Source of the DNA: Lachnospiraceae bacterium
Lineage (GTDB): Bacteria > Bacillota > Clostridia > Lachnospirales > Anaerotignaceae
Assembly: GCA_910576545.1 (NCBI GenBank)
Contig: CAJTKM010000012.1
Coordinates: 1-64,000, forward strand
Length of the DNA: 64,000 nucleotides
Direction: 5' to 3'
Numbering within the stretch: the stretch's first letter is position 1; the number at the start of each line of letters is the position of its first letter. A program made the translations under genes and the position numbers. The notes beneath the pieces are model-generated. The model ran no database searches, was not told the DNA's origin, and worked only from the letters and a program-made list of their open reading frames with translations. Shown piece by piece: positions 1 to 7,962 of this stretch.

Positions 1-1
1 C

Positions 2-115
2 CTCCCTATAGATTATTTGGTGATACTGCATCAGCAGTTCTCCAAGAATAACTATAAGGAGATTTATAGTGAAATCAAATATGTGTGCTGCCACAATATG
101 TTGTGGTGGCTCTGA
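2..115 (+). CDS. C-terminal end of an unidentified ORF cut by the left edge
   Basis: An open frame enters from the left edge and ends at a TGA at 113-115, giving 37 codons. The tail is rich in hydrophobic residues, Tyr and Lys and I cannot assign it to a family. The stop lies inside the first of three direct repeats that resemble the terminal repeats of IS21-type elements, so this may be the end of a transposase-type gene. That link is inference; the stretch may also be non-coding. Confidence 0.2.
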   Translation, partial: LPIDYLVILHQQFSKNNYKEIYSEIKYVCCHNMLWWL

Positions 116-171
116 AGGTGGAAAATACCATTTCCGGGTGGCTCTGAAGCGGGAAACTGGTGGCTCCCAAG
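105..171 (+). repeat. Three short direct repeats, possible insertion-sequence terminus
   Basis: The motif GGTGGCTCTGAAG occurs at 105-117 and 137-149, and a variant GGTGGCTCCCAAG at 159-171. The starts are 32 and 22 bp apart. Several direct repeats just inside an end are typical of transposase-binding sites in IS21-family elements. The rest of the element would lie left of the window, so this is a weak family guess. Confidence 0.4.
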
Positions 172-335
172 GGGGATAATATTCATTCATCTGCCCCTTT
201 CTGCTTTTCTCCGCCTCTTCCAGATATTGCCCCATTTCAGATAACACGTTCGTTCCCCCTCCTTCTCTTTTGCTTTTTAAGAACGTATATTCTATATAAC
301 ATTTCTAAACGTTCGCGTCAATGTCATTTTTAGAC

Positions 336-375
336 AAAAAAAGAACCTCTGTTTTCTCAAACTAGAGGTTTTTCC
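336..375. terminator. Bidirectional rho-independent terminator
   Basis: AACCTCT (344-350) pairs with AGAGGTT (364-370). An A-run precedes the stem and a T-run follows it, so it can act on both strands. On the minus strand it would end the transcript of the LysM gene about 270 nt after that gene's stop. From 176 to 454 I see nothing else except this element. Confidence 0.6.
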
Positions 376-454
376 ATCTTTTTTCTTTCGTTCCGCCTAT
401 TCTTTACGACTCTCTTTCCCTTGATTTTTCTGTTCTTTCATTAAAACCATGTAT

Positions 455-643
455 TTACACGTTTAATACCGTAAACTTGCACAAATGAAAAAGTACATTC
501 GTTCCCGTTTTTCGCTCCTTTCCTGCGGCCAAGGGTCTTCCCTTCCCAAGGCCGCATATAATTTCTTCCAATTCTTCCTGTATTACCCAATTATTTTCCG
601 GGCTCCTTCCCTTCCGGGTTGTTCTCTTCATAGCTATAACCAT
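455..643 (-). CDS. Possible small basic protein, 62 aa, coupled to the LysM gene
   Basis: The ATG (641-643) follows directly after the stop of the LysM gene, so translation by coupling is possible. No separate ribosome binding site is visible. The product is basic, without a signal peptide or membrane segment, and matches no family I know. The frame lies between the LysM gene and the terminator at 336-375, so it would be on the same transcript. The DNA carries a GC-rich inverted repeat (GCGGCC with GGCCGC), which argues for an intergenic hairpin instead. Confidence 0.2.
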   Translation of the reverse strand: MVIAMKRTTRKGRSPENNWVIQEELEEIICGLGKGRPLAAGKERKTGTNVLFHLCKFTVLNV

Positions 644-1816
644 TTAAGGAATCCATAAAGCCTGTCCCTCATAAATCATATCAGCGTTCCAAATATCATT
701 CGCTTCCATGATTCGTGAAATCCCGCTGTTATCCCCGTAAAATTTTCTGCTGATAAATCCCAGGCTGTCCCCGCTCTCTACGATGTACCGCTGTTTTTCT
801 TCCTCTCTGCTTACCGGCAGAACTTCCTCCTTTTCTTCTGTTCTGCCCTCCTGTATTTCCTCCGCTGCGGATTTCTGCCCCATAGCAAACGCCGTCACCT
901 TCACGCCCTCCATATCCTCCACCAAAGTCTGATAGGATGTTTGTACTGCCACAAGTTCTGATTCCAGATTCTGCAAACGGCTCAAACTGCTCATCATAGC
1001 CAGCCCCATGCAGATACAGACCACGCAAAGCATACAGCTTACCCCCGCCAATGCCCGGAAATGTCCCTTGTGCGCTTCCTCCGCCGCCTGTGCCCGCCGT
1101 TCCAGTACCCGCCGGATTTCCCGCGCCGCGTCCATTCGTTCCGCCTGCGTCGGACGTTTCCGCATACCGTCGCCGGCCTCCTCCTGTTCCAGCTGTTCCG
1201 CCGCATCTTCCCGCGGGCGGATCATGCTGTTTTCCAGCATATATTCCTGCATCTCGCGGTTTCTGTCGTAATAAATAAAATAGCCCTTTGCCTGCCGCAG
1301 GCCCTTGCCTTCCTCGTTGTAAATATAAAACGAATCCAGCTTGTCCATAGTATCCAGCACAAAAAGCGTCTGCCATTTTTCCTTGAAATACTCCCTGTGG
1401 AACGTTTCGTCCTTTGCCGTCAGAAACGCACCAAAGCCAGGCTGGCAGTGTACCCATCCCAAGATAGTCATACCCTTAAAATAATTTTCCATCTGCCCGC
1501 CGATGTATTCCCAAGTTTCATCGGCAAAACGTTCGATGCCGTTCTCCTGTGTTGTACCTTTCCCCTGAATCGCGCCGGAGATTATCAATATCTCCTGCCC
1601 TTCCACATTGTAATGCCGCCCGACCAGCGCGGCGAGTTTTTCTTTTCCGCCGCCGCTTTTCCCATATTGGTACAGATATGTATAAACATAATCCTCCATA
1701 TAGATTTTCACTTCGTTCTCAATGCTGCCCATCTGCTTGGTTTTGCTGGGAAGTGAAAACTCACCCTCTTGGGTGCGACCATACAGGTTGTTGTCGCCGT
1801 CAAAATAATACCGCAT
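644..1816 (-). CDS. JAMM/MPN-like domain, transmembrane segment and LysM domain protein
   Basis: A 390-aa protein of unusual make-up. Residues about 30-175 resemble a JAB1/MPN (JAMM) domain: GWVHCQPGFGAFL at 121-132 and Asp136 fit the H-x-H-x10-D zinc motif in spacing, but the second His is Gln125. A basic coiled linker (about 205-250) precedes one membrane segment (about 255-276). A Glu-rich stretch leads to a LysM domain at about 343-389, which in other proteins binds peptidoglycan. The topology suggests a cytoplasmic JAMM-like domain and an external LysM domain. GGGAGG lies 7 nt before the ATG. Function unknown; the zinc site is probably not catalytic. The LysM call is firm, the JAMM call rests on motif and spacing. 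Confidence 0.8.
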   Translation of the reverse strand: MRYYFDGDNNLYGRTQEGEFSLPSKTKQMGSIENEVKIYMEDYVYTYLYQYGKSGGGKEKLAALVGRHYNVEGQEILIISGAIQGKGTTQENGIERFADETWEYIGGQMENYFKGMTILGWVHCQPGFGAFLTAKDETFHREYFKEKWQTLFVLDTMDKLDSFYIYNEEGKGLRQAKGYFIYYDRNREMQEYMLENSMIRPREDAAEQLEQEEAGDGMRKRPTQAERMDAAREIRRVLERRAQAAEEAHKGHFRALAGVSCMLCVVCICMGLAMMSSLSRLQNLESELVAVQTSYQTLVEDMEGVKVTAFAMGQKSAAEEIQEGRTEEKEEVLPVSREEEKQRYIVESGDSLGFISRKFYGDNSGISRIMEANDIWNADMIYEGQALWIP

Positions 1817-1892
1817 TCCATAGCCTCCCTCTTGTCCTACTTTTGACCGAAACCTGTTCCCTTCGGGATTTCTTCCGGTGCTTGTCCATAAT

Positions 1893-1922
1893 ATAACACG
1901 CTTAGCATGCGTAATCTGTCAA
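1893..1922 (-). promoter_or_regulatory. Candidate promoter for the JAMM-LysM gene
   Basis: Read on the minus strand, TTGACA (1917-1922) is followed after 18 bp by TGTTAT (1893-1898). The -35 is perfect and the -10 matches four of six bases. It lies about 80 nt before the start of the LysM gene. Confidence 0.45.
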
Positions 1923-1984
1923 ACGCTGTCGTAGTATACGTGTTTTTTTCCACAAAAAGCGCGCACTTTCCCATTTTTCCGCAC

Positions 1985-2017
1985 AAAAAAAGACAGGCGC
2001 ATAAACCACACCTGTCT
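1985..2017 (-). terminator. Terminator of the relQ-cls operon
   Basis: On the minus strand AGACAGG (complement of 2011-2017) pairs with CCTGTCT (complement of 1991-1997) and a T-run follows. It sits about 130 nt after the cls stop codon. Confidence 0.7.
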
Positions 2018-2020
2018 GAA

Positions 2021-2098
2021 GGGCCTCGGGGCTTTGCCCCGAACCCCGCAAGGGCTTTCCACCCTTGACCCGTTTTCCGCAAAACAAAGTTTTGCGGA
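2021..2098 (-). repeat. Intergenic GC-rich hairpin repeat, copy A
   Basis: On the minus strand this holds GGGTCAAGGG, then CCCTTGCGGGG, then the stem GGGGC/GCCCC with an AAA loop. The same order is found at 23430-23480 and 40917-40968. A 9-bp perfect hairpin (CCGCAAAAC/GTTTTGCGG, 2077-2097) flanks it. It fills the space between cls and its terminator. Confidence 0.65.
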
Positions 2099-2148
2099 GA
2101 CATATTTTCTGTATATCCAGAAACCTGCCAGGCAGTTCCCTTCCACTC

Positions 2149-3723
2149 CTACATCAACGGTGCCAGCACCTTCAGCAGCCATCCCTCTGCCCGTAAAAGC
2201 AGGGACTCCTTTTTCAAATCCCCCAGCCGTATCTCCTGGCACTTCTCCAACGTTGCCTGAAAGTCCTCCTCAATCCGTGCAATCTCCGGTACGCGGTATA
2301 AAAACGCCGCACACTCAAAATGCAGGTACAAACTCCTGTAATCCAGATTGATTGTCCCCACCGCAGCCTTTTCCCCGTCACTCGTGAATACCTTTGCATG
2401 CACGAATCCCGGCGTATATTCAAAAATACGCACACCAGCAGTGATCAGCTCTCTGTAATGGCTTTTCGCCAGCGCAAACGCAAACTTCTTATCCGGTATA
2501 TGCGGCAGTATCAGCTTCACGTCCACACCTCGCTTTGCCGCAAACGTCAGCGCCGTCATCATGGTCTGGTCGATAATCAGATAAGGCGACATAATTTGCA
2601 CATATTCCTTCGCCCTATTCAGAATATCCATATAAACCGTTTCACCAACAAGCTCCTCGTCAAAAGGGCTGTCCCCATATGGCATTACAAACCCGTCTGA
2701 CTGAATACCGGTTTCTTTTTTTTGCAGATACTTCGCGTAATCCTCTGCCGTTTTCCCGTCTACATTCCACATCTGCAAAAACATCAGCGTCAGCCCCTGC
2801 ACAGCATCTCCCTCCAGCATCACCGCCGTATCTTTCCAATGCCCATACAGTTTTTTACGGTTAATGTATTCGTCCCCGATGTTGATTCCGCCCGTAAAGC
2901 CAACTTTTCCGTCAATGACCGTAATCTTCCTGTGGTCGCGGTTATTGTAATGCGTTGAAAAAATCGGATGTATTGGTGAAAACATTTTGCACTGTATCCC
3001 TTTTTTCCGTAATTCCTCAGGATACCGATAGGGCAGATTAAATAGCGCACATGTCCCGTCATACATCACGCGCACCTCCACACCGGCACGCGCCTTTTCC
3101 TCCAAAATCCGCAGAATTTCGCGCCACATATATCCGTCCTTCAGAATAAAATATTCCATGAAAATAAATTCTTCCGCCTCTTCCAGCTGCCGCAGAAGTT
3201 CTGTAAACTTGTCCTCCCCCAGAGGAAAATACTTTACCTGTGTGTTTCCATAAATCGGCGTATTTCCATTTTTCCGCACATAGTCTGCCAGCCGCGCCGT
3301 TCCCTTGTCAGCCTGCTCCAACGCCGCATAAACCTCCGAATCCTGTTCCGCATAATGTGCCGTTTCCGTAAAAATCTGGTTCAGCCGCCATTCCAGCATC
3401 CTGTGCCCCGGGTGCATCTCCACATACAGGTACAGCACGCCGCCCAACACAGGCAGCAGCAGCGTAACCACAGCCCAGCTTAGCTTCATTTCCGGGTTGC
3501 CCGCCTTGTTTATGATTATCAACGTAATACACAGCCCAAACGCAACATACCCGCCGAAGAAATAAGGTACATGCTTGCTGAACGCCTCCACAATGCCCAA
3601 CAGCAGCATGATTTGTACCAAAAACATCAGCAAAATCAGAGTTGTCCGTCCAAAAACCAACCTCAGTACACCGCGCCGCCCTTTTTCCAGCAATATTTTC
3701 CTGTCATCGACTTTTTCCGTCAT
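2149..3723 (-). CDS. cls: Cardiolipin synthase, phospholipase D family
   Basis: A 524-aa membrane enzyme that condenses two phosphatidylglycerols to cardiolipin and glycerol. Membrane segments lie at about 28-50 and 55-75, with a further hydrophobic stretch at about 85-100, then two PLD domains. The HKD motifs are complete: HRKITVID (H264, K266, D271) followed by GGINIGDEY, and HAKVFTSD (H442, K444, D449) followed by GTINLDYRS. The length fits Firmicute cardiolipin synthases. The start codon overlaps the relQ stop by 4 bp (ATGA, 3720-3723), with GGGGAG in the relQ tail as ribosome binding site, so the two are very likely co-translated. Confidence 0.93.
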   Translation of the reverse strand: MTEKVDDRKILLEKGRRGVLRLVFGRTTLILLMFLVQIMLLLGIVEAFSKHVPYFFGGYVAFGLCITLIIINKAGNPEMKLSWAVVTLLLPVLGGVLYLYVEMHPGHRMLEWRLNQIFTETAHYAEQDSEVYAALEQADKGTARLADYVRKNGNTPIYGNTQVKYFPLGEDKFTELLRQLEEAEEFIFMEYFILKDGYMWREILRILEEKARAGVEVRVMYDGTCALFNLPYRYPEELRKKGIQCKMFSPIHPIFSTHYNNRDHRKITVIDGKVGFTGGINIGDEYINRKKLYGHWKDTAVMLEGDAVQGLTLMFLQMWNVDGKTAEDYAKYLQKKETGIQSDGFVMPYGDSPFDEELVGETVYMDILNRAKEYVQIMSPYLIIDQTMMTALTFAAKRGVDVKLILPHIPDKKFAFALAKSHYRELITAGVRIFEYTPGFVHAKVFTSDGEKAAVGTINLDYRSLYLHFECAAFLYRVPEIARIEEDFQATLEKCQEIRLGDLKKESLLLRAEGWLLKVLAPLM

Positions 3724-4412
3724 TCTTTGCTCTCCCCAATCCTGTCGCGTATGCTCTGCATACGCAGGTCAAGCATGGCAATCCCGTCCGCACATGCCTT
3801 CAATTCTGCCAAAATCGCCGCCTGATCGTCAAGGTCCTTTTTGTATTTCAGCTTGTGTTCCAAACTCGCCCAAAAATCCATAGCAATCGTGCGGAACTGC
3901 ACTTCGACTTTCATATATTTCTTTTCCTCCGATAAAAAAATCGGCACCTCCACGATTAAATGCAGGCTCCTGTAACCGTTCGGCTTTGGATTTTTTATGT
4001 AATCCTTTTCCGTCAAAACACGTACATCGTCCTGTTTTGCCAGCAGTGCCGCCGTCGTATAAATATCGTCCGGGAACGAGCAGATCACCCGTATCCCCGC
4101 TATATCAAATAAATTTTCCTCAATGCTTTCCACAGTAAACTCGTACCCTCTCCGTTCCAGCTTTTCCAAAATACTGGCTGGGGTCTTGATTCTTGATTTT
4201 ATGGATTCAAACGGATTCCTGCTGTGTTTCAGCGCGAATTCCGCGTTCAATACATTCAGCTTCGTTTCCACTTCCATCAGCGCACATTTATACTGCATGA
4301 GTAATTCTAAAAAAGCGTGTGCCTGCTCCAAATGCTCTTTGATTGGCGGAAGTATTTCGTCCGCCAAATTGGCTTCTTGTTTTTTTGGCTCTGGTCTTTT
4401 TGAATCTGTCAC
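3720..4412 (-). CDS. relQ: Small alarmone (p)ppGpp synthetase, RelQ type
   Basis: Transfers pyrophosphate from ATP to GDP or GTP to make (p)ppGpp; there is no HD hydrolase, TGS or ACT domain, as in small alarmone synthetases. RelA/SpoT synthetase motifs are present: IKSRIKTPASILEKLERRG, DIAGIRVIC, KPNGYRSLHL and EVQFRTIAMDFWASLEHKLKYK. I place the start at the GTG at 4410-4412 (230 aa), because an in-frame ATG at 4454 lies in the -10 region of the promoter at 4445-4473 and cannot be on the transcript; AGGGTGG precedes the GTG. It is followed by cls with an ATGA overlap. The tie to a cardiolipin synthase hints at stress-linked membrane remodelling, which is inference. Confidence 0.9.
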   Translation of the reverse strand: MTDSKRPEPKKQEANLADEILPPIKEHLEQAHAFLELLMQYKCALMEVETKLNVLNAEFALKHSRNPFESIKSRIKTPASILEKLERRGYEFTVESIEENLFDIAGIRVICSFPDDIYTTAALLAKQDDVRVLTEKDYIKNPKPNGYRSLHLIVEVPIFLSEEKKYMKVEVQFRTIAMDFWASLEHKLKYKKDLDDQAAILAELKACADGIAMLDLRMQSIRDRIGESKE

Positions 4413-4444
4413 TTTCCACCCTGCCTTTCCGCATATTTTCAAGC

Positions 4445-4473
4445 AGTATACCATAATCCACGAAAAATGTCTA
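4445..4473 (-). promoter_or_regulatory. SigA-type promoter of relQ-cls
   Basis: On the minus strand TAGACA (4468-4473), a 17-bp spacer and TATACT (4445-4450). Transcription would begin near 4438, which rules out the ATG at 4454 as start of relQ. Confidence 0.7.
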
Positions 4474-4573
4474 ATTTCTTAAGAAATCTTAATCTAAAAA
4501 GCCTCGCGTTTATAGGCCCCAGATTTTATAAGAAAGAACGGCAGAAAAACAGGTCCCTTCGCTCCTTCTCCAC

Positions 4574-4602
4574 GAAAAAAGGCTCCCCATTTCGGGGAGC
4601 CC
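4574..4602 (-). terminator. Terminator of bcd-etfB-etfA
   Basis: GGCTCCCC (4581-4588) and GGGGAGCC (4594-4601) form an 8-bp stem with a 5-nt loop. On the minus strand a run of six T follows. It lies 20 nt after the etfA stop. Confidence 0.88.
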
Positions 4603-4621
4603 ATATAAACCAATCCTAAAA

Positions 4622-5674
4622 TTAGTTTGTAGCCTTACCAGCTTTGTACTTTCTGATAGCTTCAGCCAGCTTAGGCAGGATAACCTTAACATCGCCAACA
4701 ATACCCAGATCGGATACTTCAAAGATAGGAGCTGTTTCGTTCTTGTTGATTGCAATAATCAGTTCGGAATTCTCCATACCAGCAACGTGCTGAATCGCAC
4801 CGGAGATACCGCAGGCCATGTACAGGTCAGGACGTACTGTCTTACCTGTCTGACCAACCTGACGGTCTTTTTCAATCCAGCCAGCGTCTACACATGCTCT
4901 GGAGGAACCAACCTCTGCGCCCAGAGCGTCTGCAACGTCACGAACCAGGTCAAAGCCCTGAGGGCCGCCGATACCACGACCGCCGGAAACGATGAGTTTC
5001 GCTTCTGTCAGGTCAACGGACTTCTTGTCAGCCTTAACAACTTCCAGAATTTCAACGTTCATATCAGCGTCTGTCAGGTGAGCGTCAAATTTGATGAGTT
5101 CGCCTTTTCTGCTCTCGTCCTTGTCAATCATCTTCATAACGCCAGGACGTACTGTTGCCATCTGAGGTTTTGTTCTGGGGCACATCAGAGTAGCCATGAT
5201 GTTGCCGCCGAATGCAGGACGTGTCATAAGCAGGGCTCTTGTGGGGTCAGCGCAGCCCATGGAAGCCTCTTTGTCCAGTTCTTCCTGTGTTTTAGCCATT
5301 CTCAGACCTGTTGTATCAGCAACCAGACCTGTTCTTACACGGCTTGCTACACGGGGAGCAACGTCACGGCCGATGGAGGATGCACCAAACAGCATGATTT
5401 CGGGGTCATACTCTTTGATAACTTCTGTAACAGCCTTTGTGTAGGGCTCTGTTACATAGTCCTTCAGCAGGGGATGGTCAACAAGGATAACCTTGTCTGC
5501 GCCATAGTGATACAGCTTTTCTACTTCGCCTTCGATTTCATGGCCCAGCAGTACAGCTACTACATCGTCTTTCAGGTCGGCTTTCAGTCTTGTAGCTTCG
5601 CCAACAAGTTCCAGACCTACGTTCTGAACTTTGCCGCTTCTCTGTTCGATTACTACGAAAATACCTTTACTCAT
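4622..5674 (-). CDS. etfA: Electron transfer flavoprotein, alpha subunit
   Basis: A 350-aa subunit that binds the FAD passing electrons to the dehydrogenase. The C-terminal FAD domain is clear: SGGRGIGGPQGFDLV, GSSRACVDAGW, RQVGQTGKTVRPDLY, CGISGAIQH and INKNETAPIFEVSD. The N-terminal half carries the alpha/beta fold shared with EtfB. The start has AAGGAGG 9 nt upstream. It is last in the operon after bcd and etfB and is followed by a strong terminator. In related anaerobes this complex either bifurcates electrons from NADH to crotonyl-CoA and ferredoxin or serves acryloyl-CoA reduction; sequence alone does not decide. Confidence 0.95.
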   Translation of the reverse strand: MSKGIFVVIEQRSGKVQNVGLELVGEATRLKADLKDDVVAVLLGHEIEGEVEKLYHYGADKVILVDHPLLKDYVTEPYTKAVTEVIKEYDPEIMLFGASSIGRDVAPRVASRVRTGLVADTTGLRMAKTQEELDKEASMGCADPTRALLMTRPAFGGNIMATLMCPRTKPQMATVRPGVMKMIDKDESRKGELIKFDAHLTDADMNVEILEVVKADKKSVDLTEAKLIVSGGRGIGGPQGFDLVRDVADALGAEVGSSRACVDAGWIEKDRQVGQTGKTVRPDLYMACGISGAIQHVAGMENSELIIAINKNETAPIFEVSDLGIVGDVKVILPKLAEAIRKYKAGKATN

Positions 5675-5777
5675 TGTAGGGTTTCCTCCTTATATTCCAA
5701 ATTTTAACATATTGTTCTTTTCAGTCCTGAAGAAAAACCACCGTCTATCGGTTTTCCGGCAAAAAGCCAGGCCGTCA

Positions 5778-6569
5778 TTAGATGATGAATTTTGCTTCCA
5801 GTTTGTCGATGATCGCCTTAACAGCTTCGTCAGCGGAAAGGTCGGTCAGGATTGTGCCAGCGCCCTTAACTTCCTTCGTGAAGGACTGGTAAACGTTTGT
5901 AGGGGAACCCTTCAGACCGATCATGTCAAGCTCAAGGTCATCTTTCAGGTCTTCAAAGCCCAGAACTTTGATTTCCTTTTCGTAAGCTTCTACGATACCT
6001 CTTACGGACATGTATCTCGGTGTAGCCAGCTCAGCGATAGCTGTCAGCAGGCAAGGTGTTTTGATTTTGATGATGTGGTAACCATCTTCAAACTGTCTCT
6101 TAACTACAATATAGTCCTTTGTAGCTTCCTTTACTTCTTCAACATAGGAAACCTGGGGAACATGCAGCTTCTCACCAATCTGAGGACCAACCTGTGCTGT
6201 GTCACCGTCGATAGCCTGACGGCCTGTGATAATCAGGTCATAGCCGATTTTCTTCAGAGCAGCAGCCAGAATACCGGATGTAGCGTATGTATCGGAGCCG
6301 CCGAATTCTCTTGCGGAAACCAGAACAGCCTCATCACAGCCCATAGCCAGAGCTTCTCTCAGGGCAACGTCAGCCTGAGGAGGGCCCATGGATACAACTG
6401 TAACTGTGCCGCCCAGCTGTTCTCTCAGCTGCAGGGCAGCCTCGATGCCTGTTTTGTCGTCATGGTTGATAATAGAGGGAACACCGTCACGAATCAGTGT
6501 GCCTGTCTTAGGATCGATTTTAACTTCTACTGTATCGGGTACTTGTTTAATACATACAACGATTTTCAT
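5778..6569 (-). CDS. etfB: Electron transfer flavoprotein, beta subunit
   Basis: A 263-aa subunit that begins MKIVVCIKQVPDT, the usual EtfB start, and contains GRQAIDGDTAQVGPQIGE and the DLIITGRQ stretch of the nucleotide-binding site. In bifurcating complexes EtfB holds the second FAD and meets NADH; in other complexes it holds AMP. GGAAGGAG lies 7-9 nt before the ATG. It sits between bcd and etfA with gaps of 60 and 103 nt, in the order found in clostridial operons. Confidence 0.95.
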   Translation of the reverse strand: MKIVVCIKQVPDTVEVKIDPKTGTLIRDGVPSIINHDDKTGIEAALQLREQLGGTVTVVSMGPPQADVALREALAMGCDEAVLVSAREFGGSDTYATSGILAAALKKIGYDLIITGRQAIDGDTAQVGPQIGEKLHVPQVSYVEEVKEATKDYIVVKRQFEDGYHIIKIKTPCLLTAIAELATPRYMSVRGIVEAYEKEIKVLGFEDLKDDLELDMIGLKGSPTNVYQSFTKEVKGAGTILTDLSADEAVKAIIDKLEAKFII

Positions 6570-6629
6570 TATAGTTCTCCTTCCAAAATATAGTATTCAG
6601 CTTTTTAATCAACTCTTTACCTCTAGTTA

Positions 6630-7769
6630 TCAAACCTTCATAGAACCGGAGATGATCATCTTCATAGCTTCGTTTGTACCTTCGTAGATCTCTGTGATCT
6701 TTGCATCGCGCATTGCTCTTTCTACGGGGTACTCACGGCAGTAGCCATAGCCGCCGAACAGCTGTACGCACTGTCTTGTTACTTCGTTCGCAACATCGGA
6801 AGCGAAGTATTTGCACATTGCAGCATAAGGAGCATAGTTGCCGTGCAGGTCTTTCTCTGTTGCAGCTCTCCAAACCATCAGTCTTGCAGCGTCAACCTTT
6901 GTCTGGCATTCAGCAAGCTTGAACTGTGTGTTCTGGTATTTGCCGATAGGCTTGCCGCCCTGTTTTCTTTCTTTAACATATTTCAGTGTTTCGTCGATTG
7001 CGCCCTGTGCAATACCAACGGACTGTGCGCCGATACCGATACGGCCGCCGCCCAGAGCTGTCATAGCGATCTTGTAGCCCTGGCCTTCTTTGCCCAGCAG
7101 GTTTTCCTTGGGAACTTTTACGTTTTCATAGATAACTTCGCAGTTGGAAGCCGCTCTGATACCCATACGTTCGATGTTGGGACCAACGGACAGGCCTTCG
7201 TAGCCTCTTTCAACAATGAACGCGGACATACCCTTAGGGCCTTTTGTCTTGTCTGTCAGTGCGAATACAATGAATGTGTCAGCAAAGCCGGAGTTTGTTG
7301 TGAACATCTTTGTACCGTTCAGTACATAGTAGTCACCTTCCAGTCTTGCTTCTGTGCGTACGCCGGCAGCGTCTGTACCAGCGCCGGGCTCTGTCAGACC
7401 GAAGCAGCCGATTTTGGAACCGTCAACCAGGGGTCTCAGGTATTTCTGTTTCTGTTCTTCTGTACCAAACTCATTGATGCAAGGGCAGCAAAGGGAGGTA
7501 TGTACGGAAAGTGTGATACCTGTGGAAGCATCTACTTTGGACATCTCTTCCATGCACAGTGTGTATGTCAGCACATCCGCGCCCTGTCCGCCGTATTCTC
7601 TGCTGTAAGGAATACCAAAGGCGCCGATTTTCTGCAGTTTCTGGAGGAGTTCGCGGTCGTAGTCTTCCGCCTCGTCCATATCCTTTGCGATTGGTTTAAT
7701 TTCTGTTTCAGCAAATTTTCTGAACAACTCTTGCTGAAGCATCTGAGTTTTTGTTAATTTGAAATCCAT
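6630..7769 (-). CDS. bcd: Acyl-CoA dehydrogenase of the short-chain (butyryl-CoA) type
   Basis: A 379-aa FAD enzyme that interconverts a short acyl-CoA and its 2-enoyl form with EtfAB as partner. Family signatures are present: GLTEPGAGTDA (FAD/substrate contact), QLFGGYGYCREYPVERAMRD, and TEIYEGTNE, whose Glu363 is the expected catalytic base. TAGGAGG precedes the ATG. The promoter is at 7933-7962 with a leader of about 150 nt. Crotonase, hydroxybutyryl-CoA dehydrogenase and thiolase genes are not next to it, unlike in many butyrate operons. Butyryl-CoA dehydrogenase is the default name; an acryloyl-CoA reductase, as in the propionate pathway of Anaerotignum, is a real alternative. Confidence 0.9.
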   Translation of the reverse strand: MDFKLTKTQMLQQELFRKFAETEIKPIAKDMDEAEDYDRELLQKLQKIGAFGIPYSREYGGQGADVLTYTLCMEEMSKVDASTGITLSVHTSLCCPCINEFGTEEQKQKYLRPLVDGSKIGCFGLTEPGAGTDAAGVRTEARLEGDYYVLNGTKMFTTNSGFADTFIVFALTDKTKGPKGMSAFIVERGYEGLSVGPNIERMGIRAASNCEVIYENVKVPKENLLGKEGQGYKIAMTALGGGRIGIGAQSVGIAQGAIDETLKYVKERKQGGKPIGKYQNTQFKLAECQTKVDAARLMVWRAATEKDLHGNYAPYAAMCKYFASDVANEVTRQCVQLFGGYGYCREYPVERAMRDAKITEIYEGTNEAMKMIISGSMKV

Positions 7770-7799
7770 TTAATATTCCTCCTATTTTTTAAATATTTT

Positions 7800-7832
7800 G
7801 GAACGCCCGGCAGGTCCTGCCGCAGCTGTTCC
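7800..7832 (-). promoter_or_regulatory. Hairpin in the bcd leader
   Basis: GGCAGG (7809-7814) pairs with CCTGCC (7816-7821), and an outer pair GGAAC/GTTCC closes at 7800-7804 and 7828-7832. It lies in the leader about 30 nt before the bcd start and has no T-run directly behind it, so it is not a plain terminator. An mRNA-stability or translation role is a guess. Confidence 0.4.
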
Positions 7833-7932
7833 TTAAAAAACTACCTACTTCCTTTGACGCTGCCGCCGGAGTCTTTACTCACCCTTCTACTGTTCGCACA
7901 TCAATAGAAAAGCGCATAATGTCTCCATAATG

Positions 7933-7962
7933 ACTATACCATTCTTGTCTAAAATTTGTCAA
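7933..7962 (-). promoter_or_regulatory. SigA-type promoter of bcd-etfBA
   Basis: On the minus strand TTGACA (7957-7962), an 18-bp spacer and TATAGT (7933-7938). The match is strong. The -35 overlaps the stop of the small candidate gene at 7959-8126. Confidence 0.82.

Noticed and set aside
105-171. CRISPR array
   Set aside because: Only three short, unevenly spaced units; no palindromic repeat and no cas gene.
1008-1756. Plus-strand frames opposite the LysM gene
   Set aside because: Antisense shadows without start sites.
7800-7832. Riboswitch before bcd
   Set aside because: A single hairpin without a conserved aptamer pattern; listed only as a leader hairpin.
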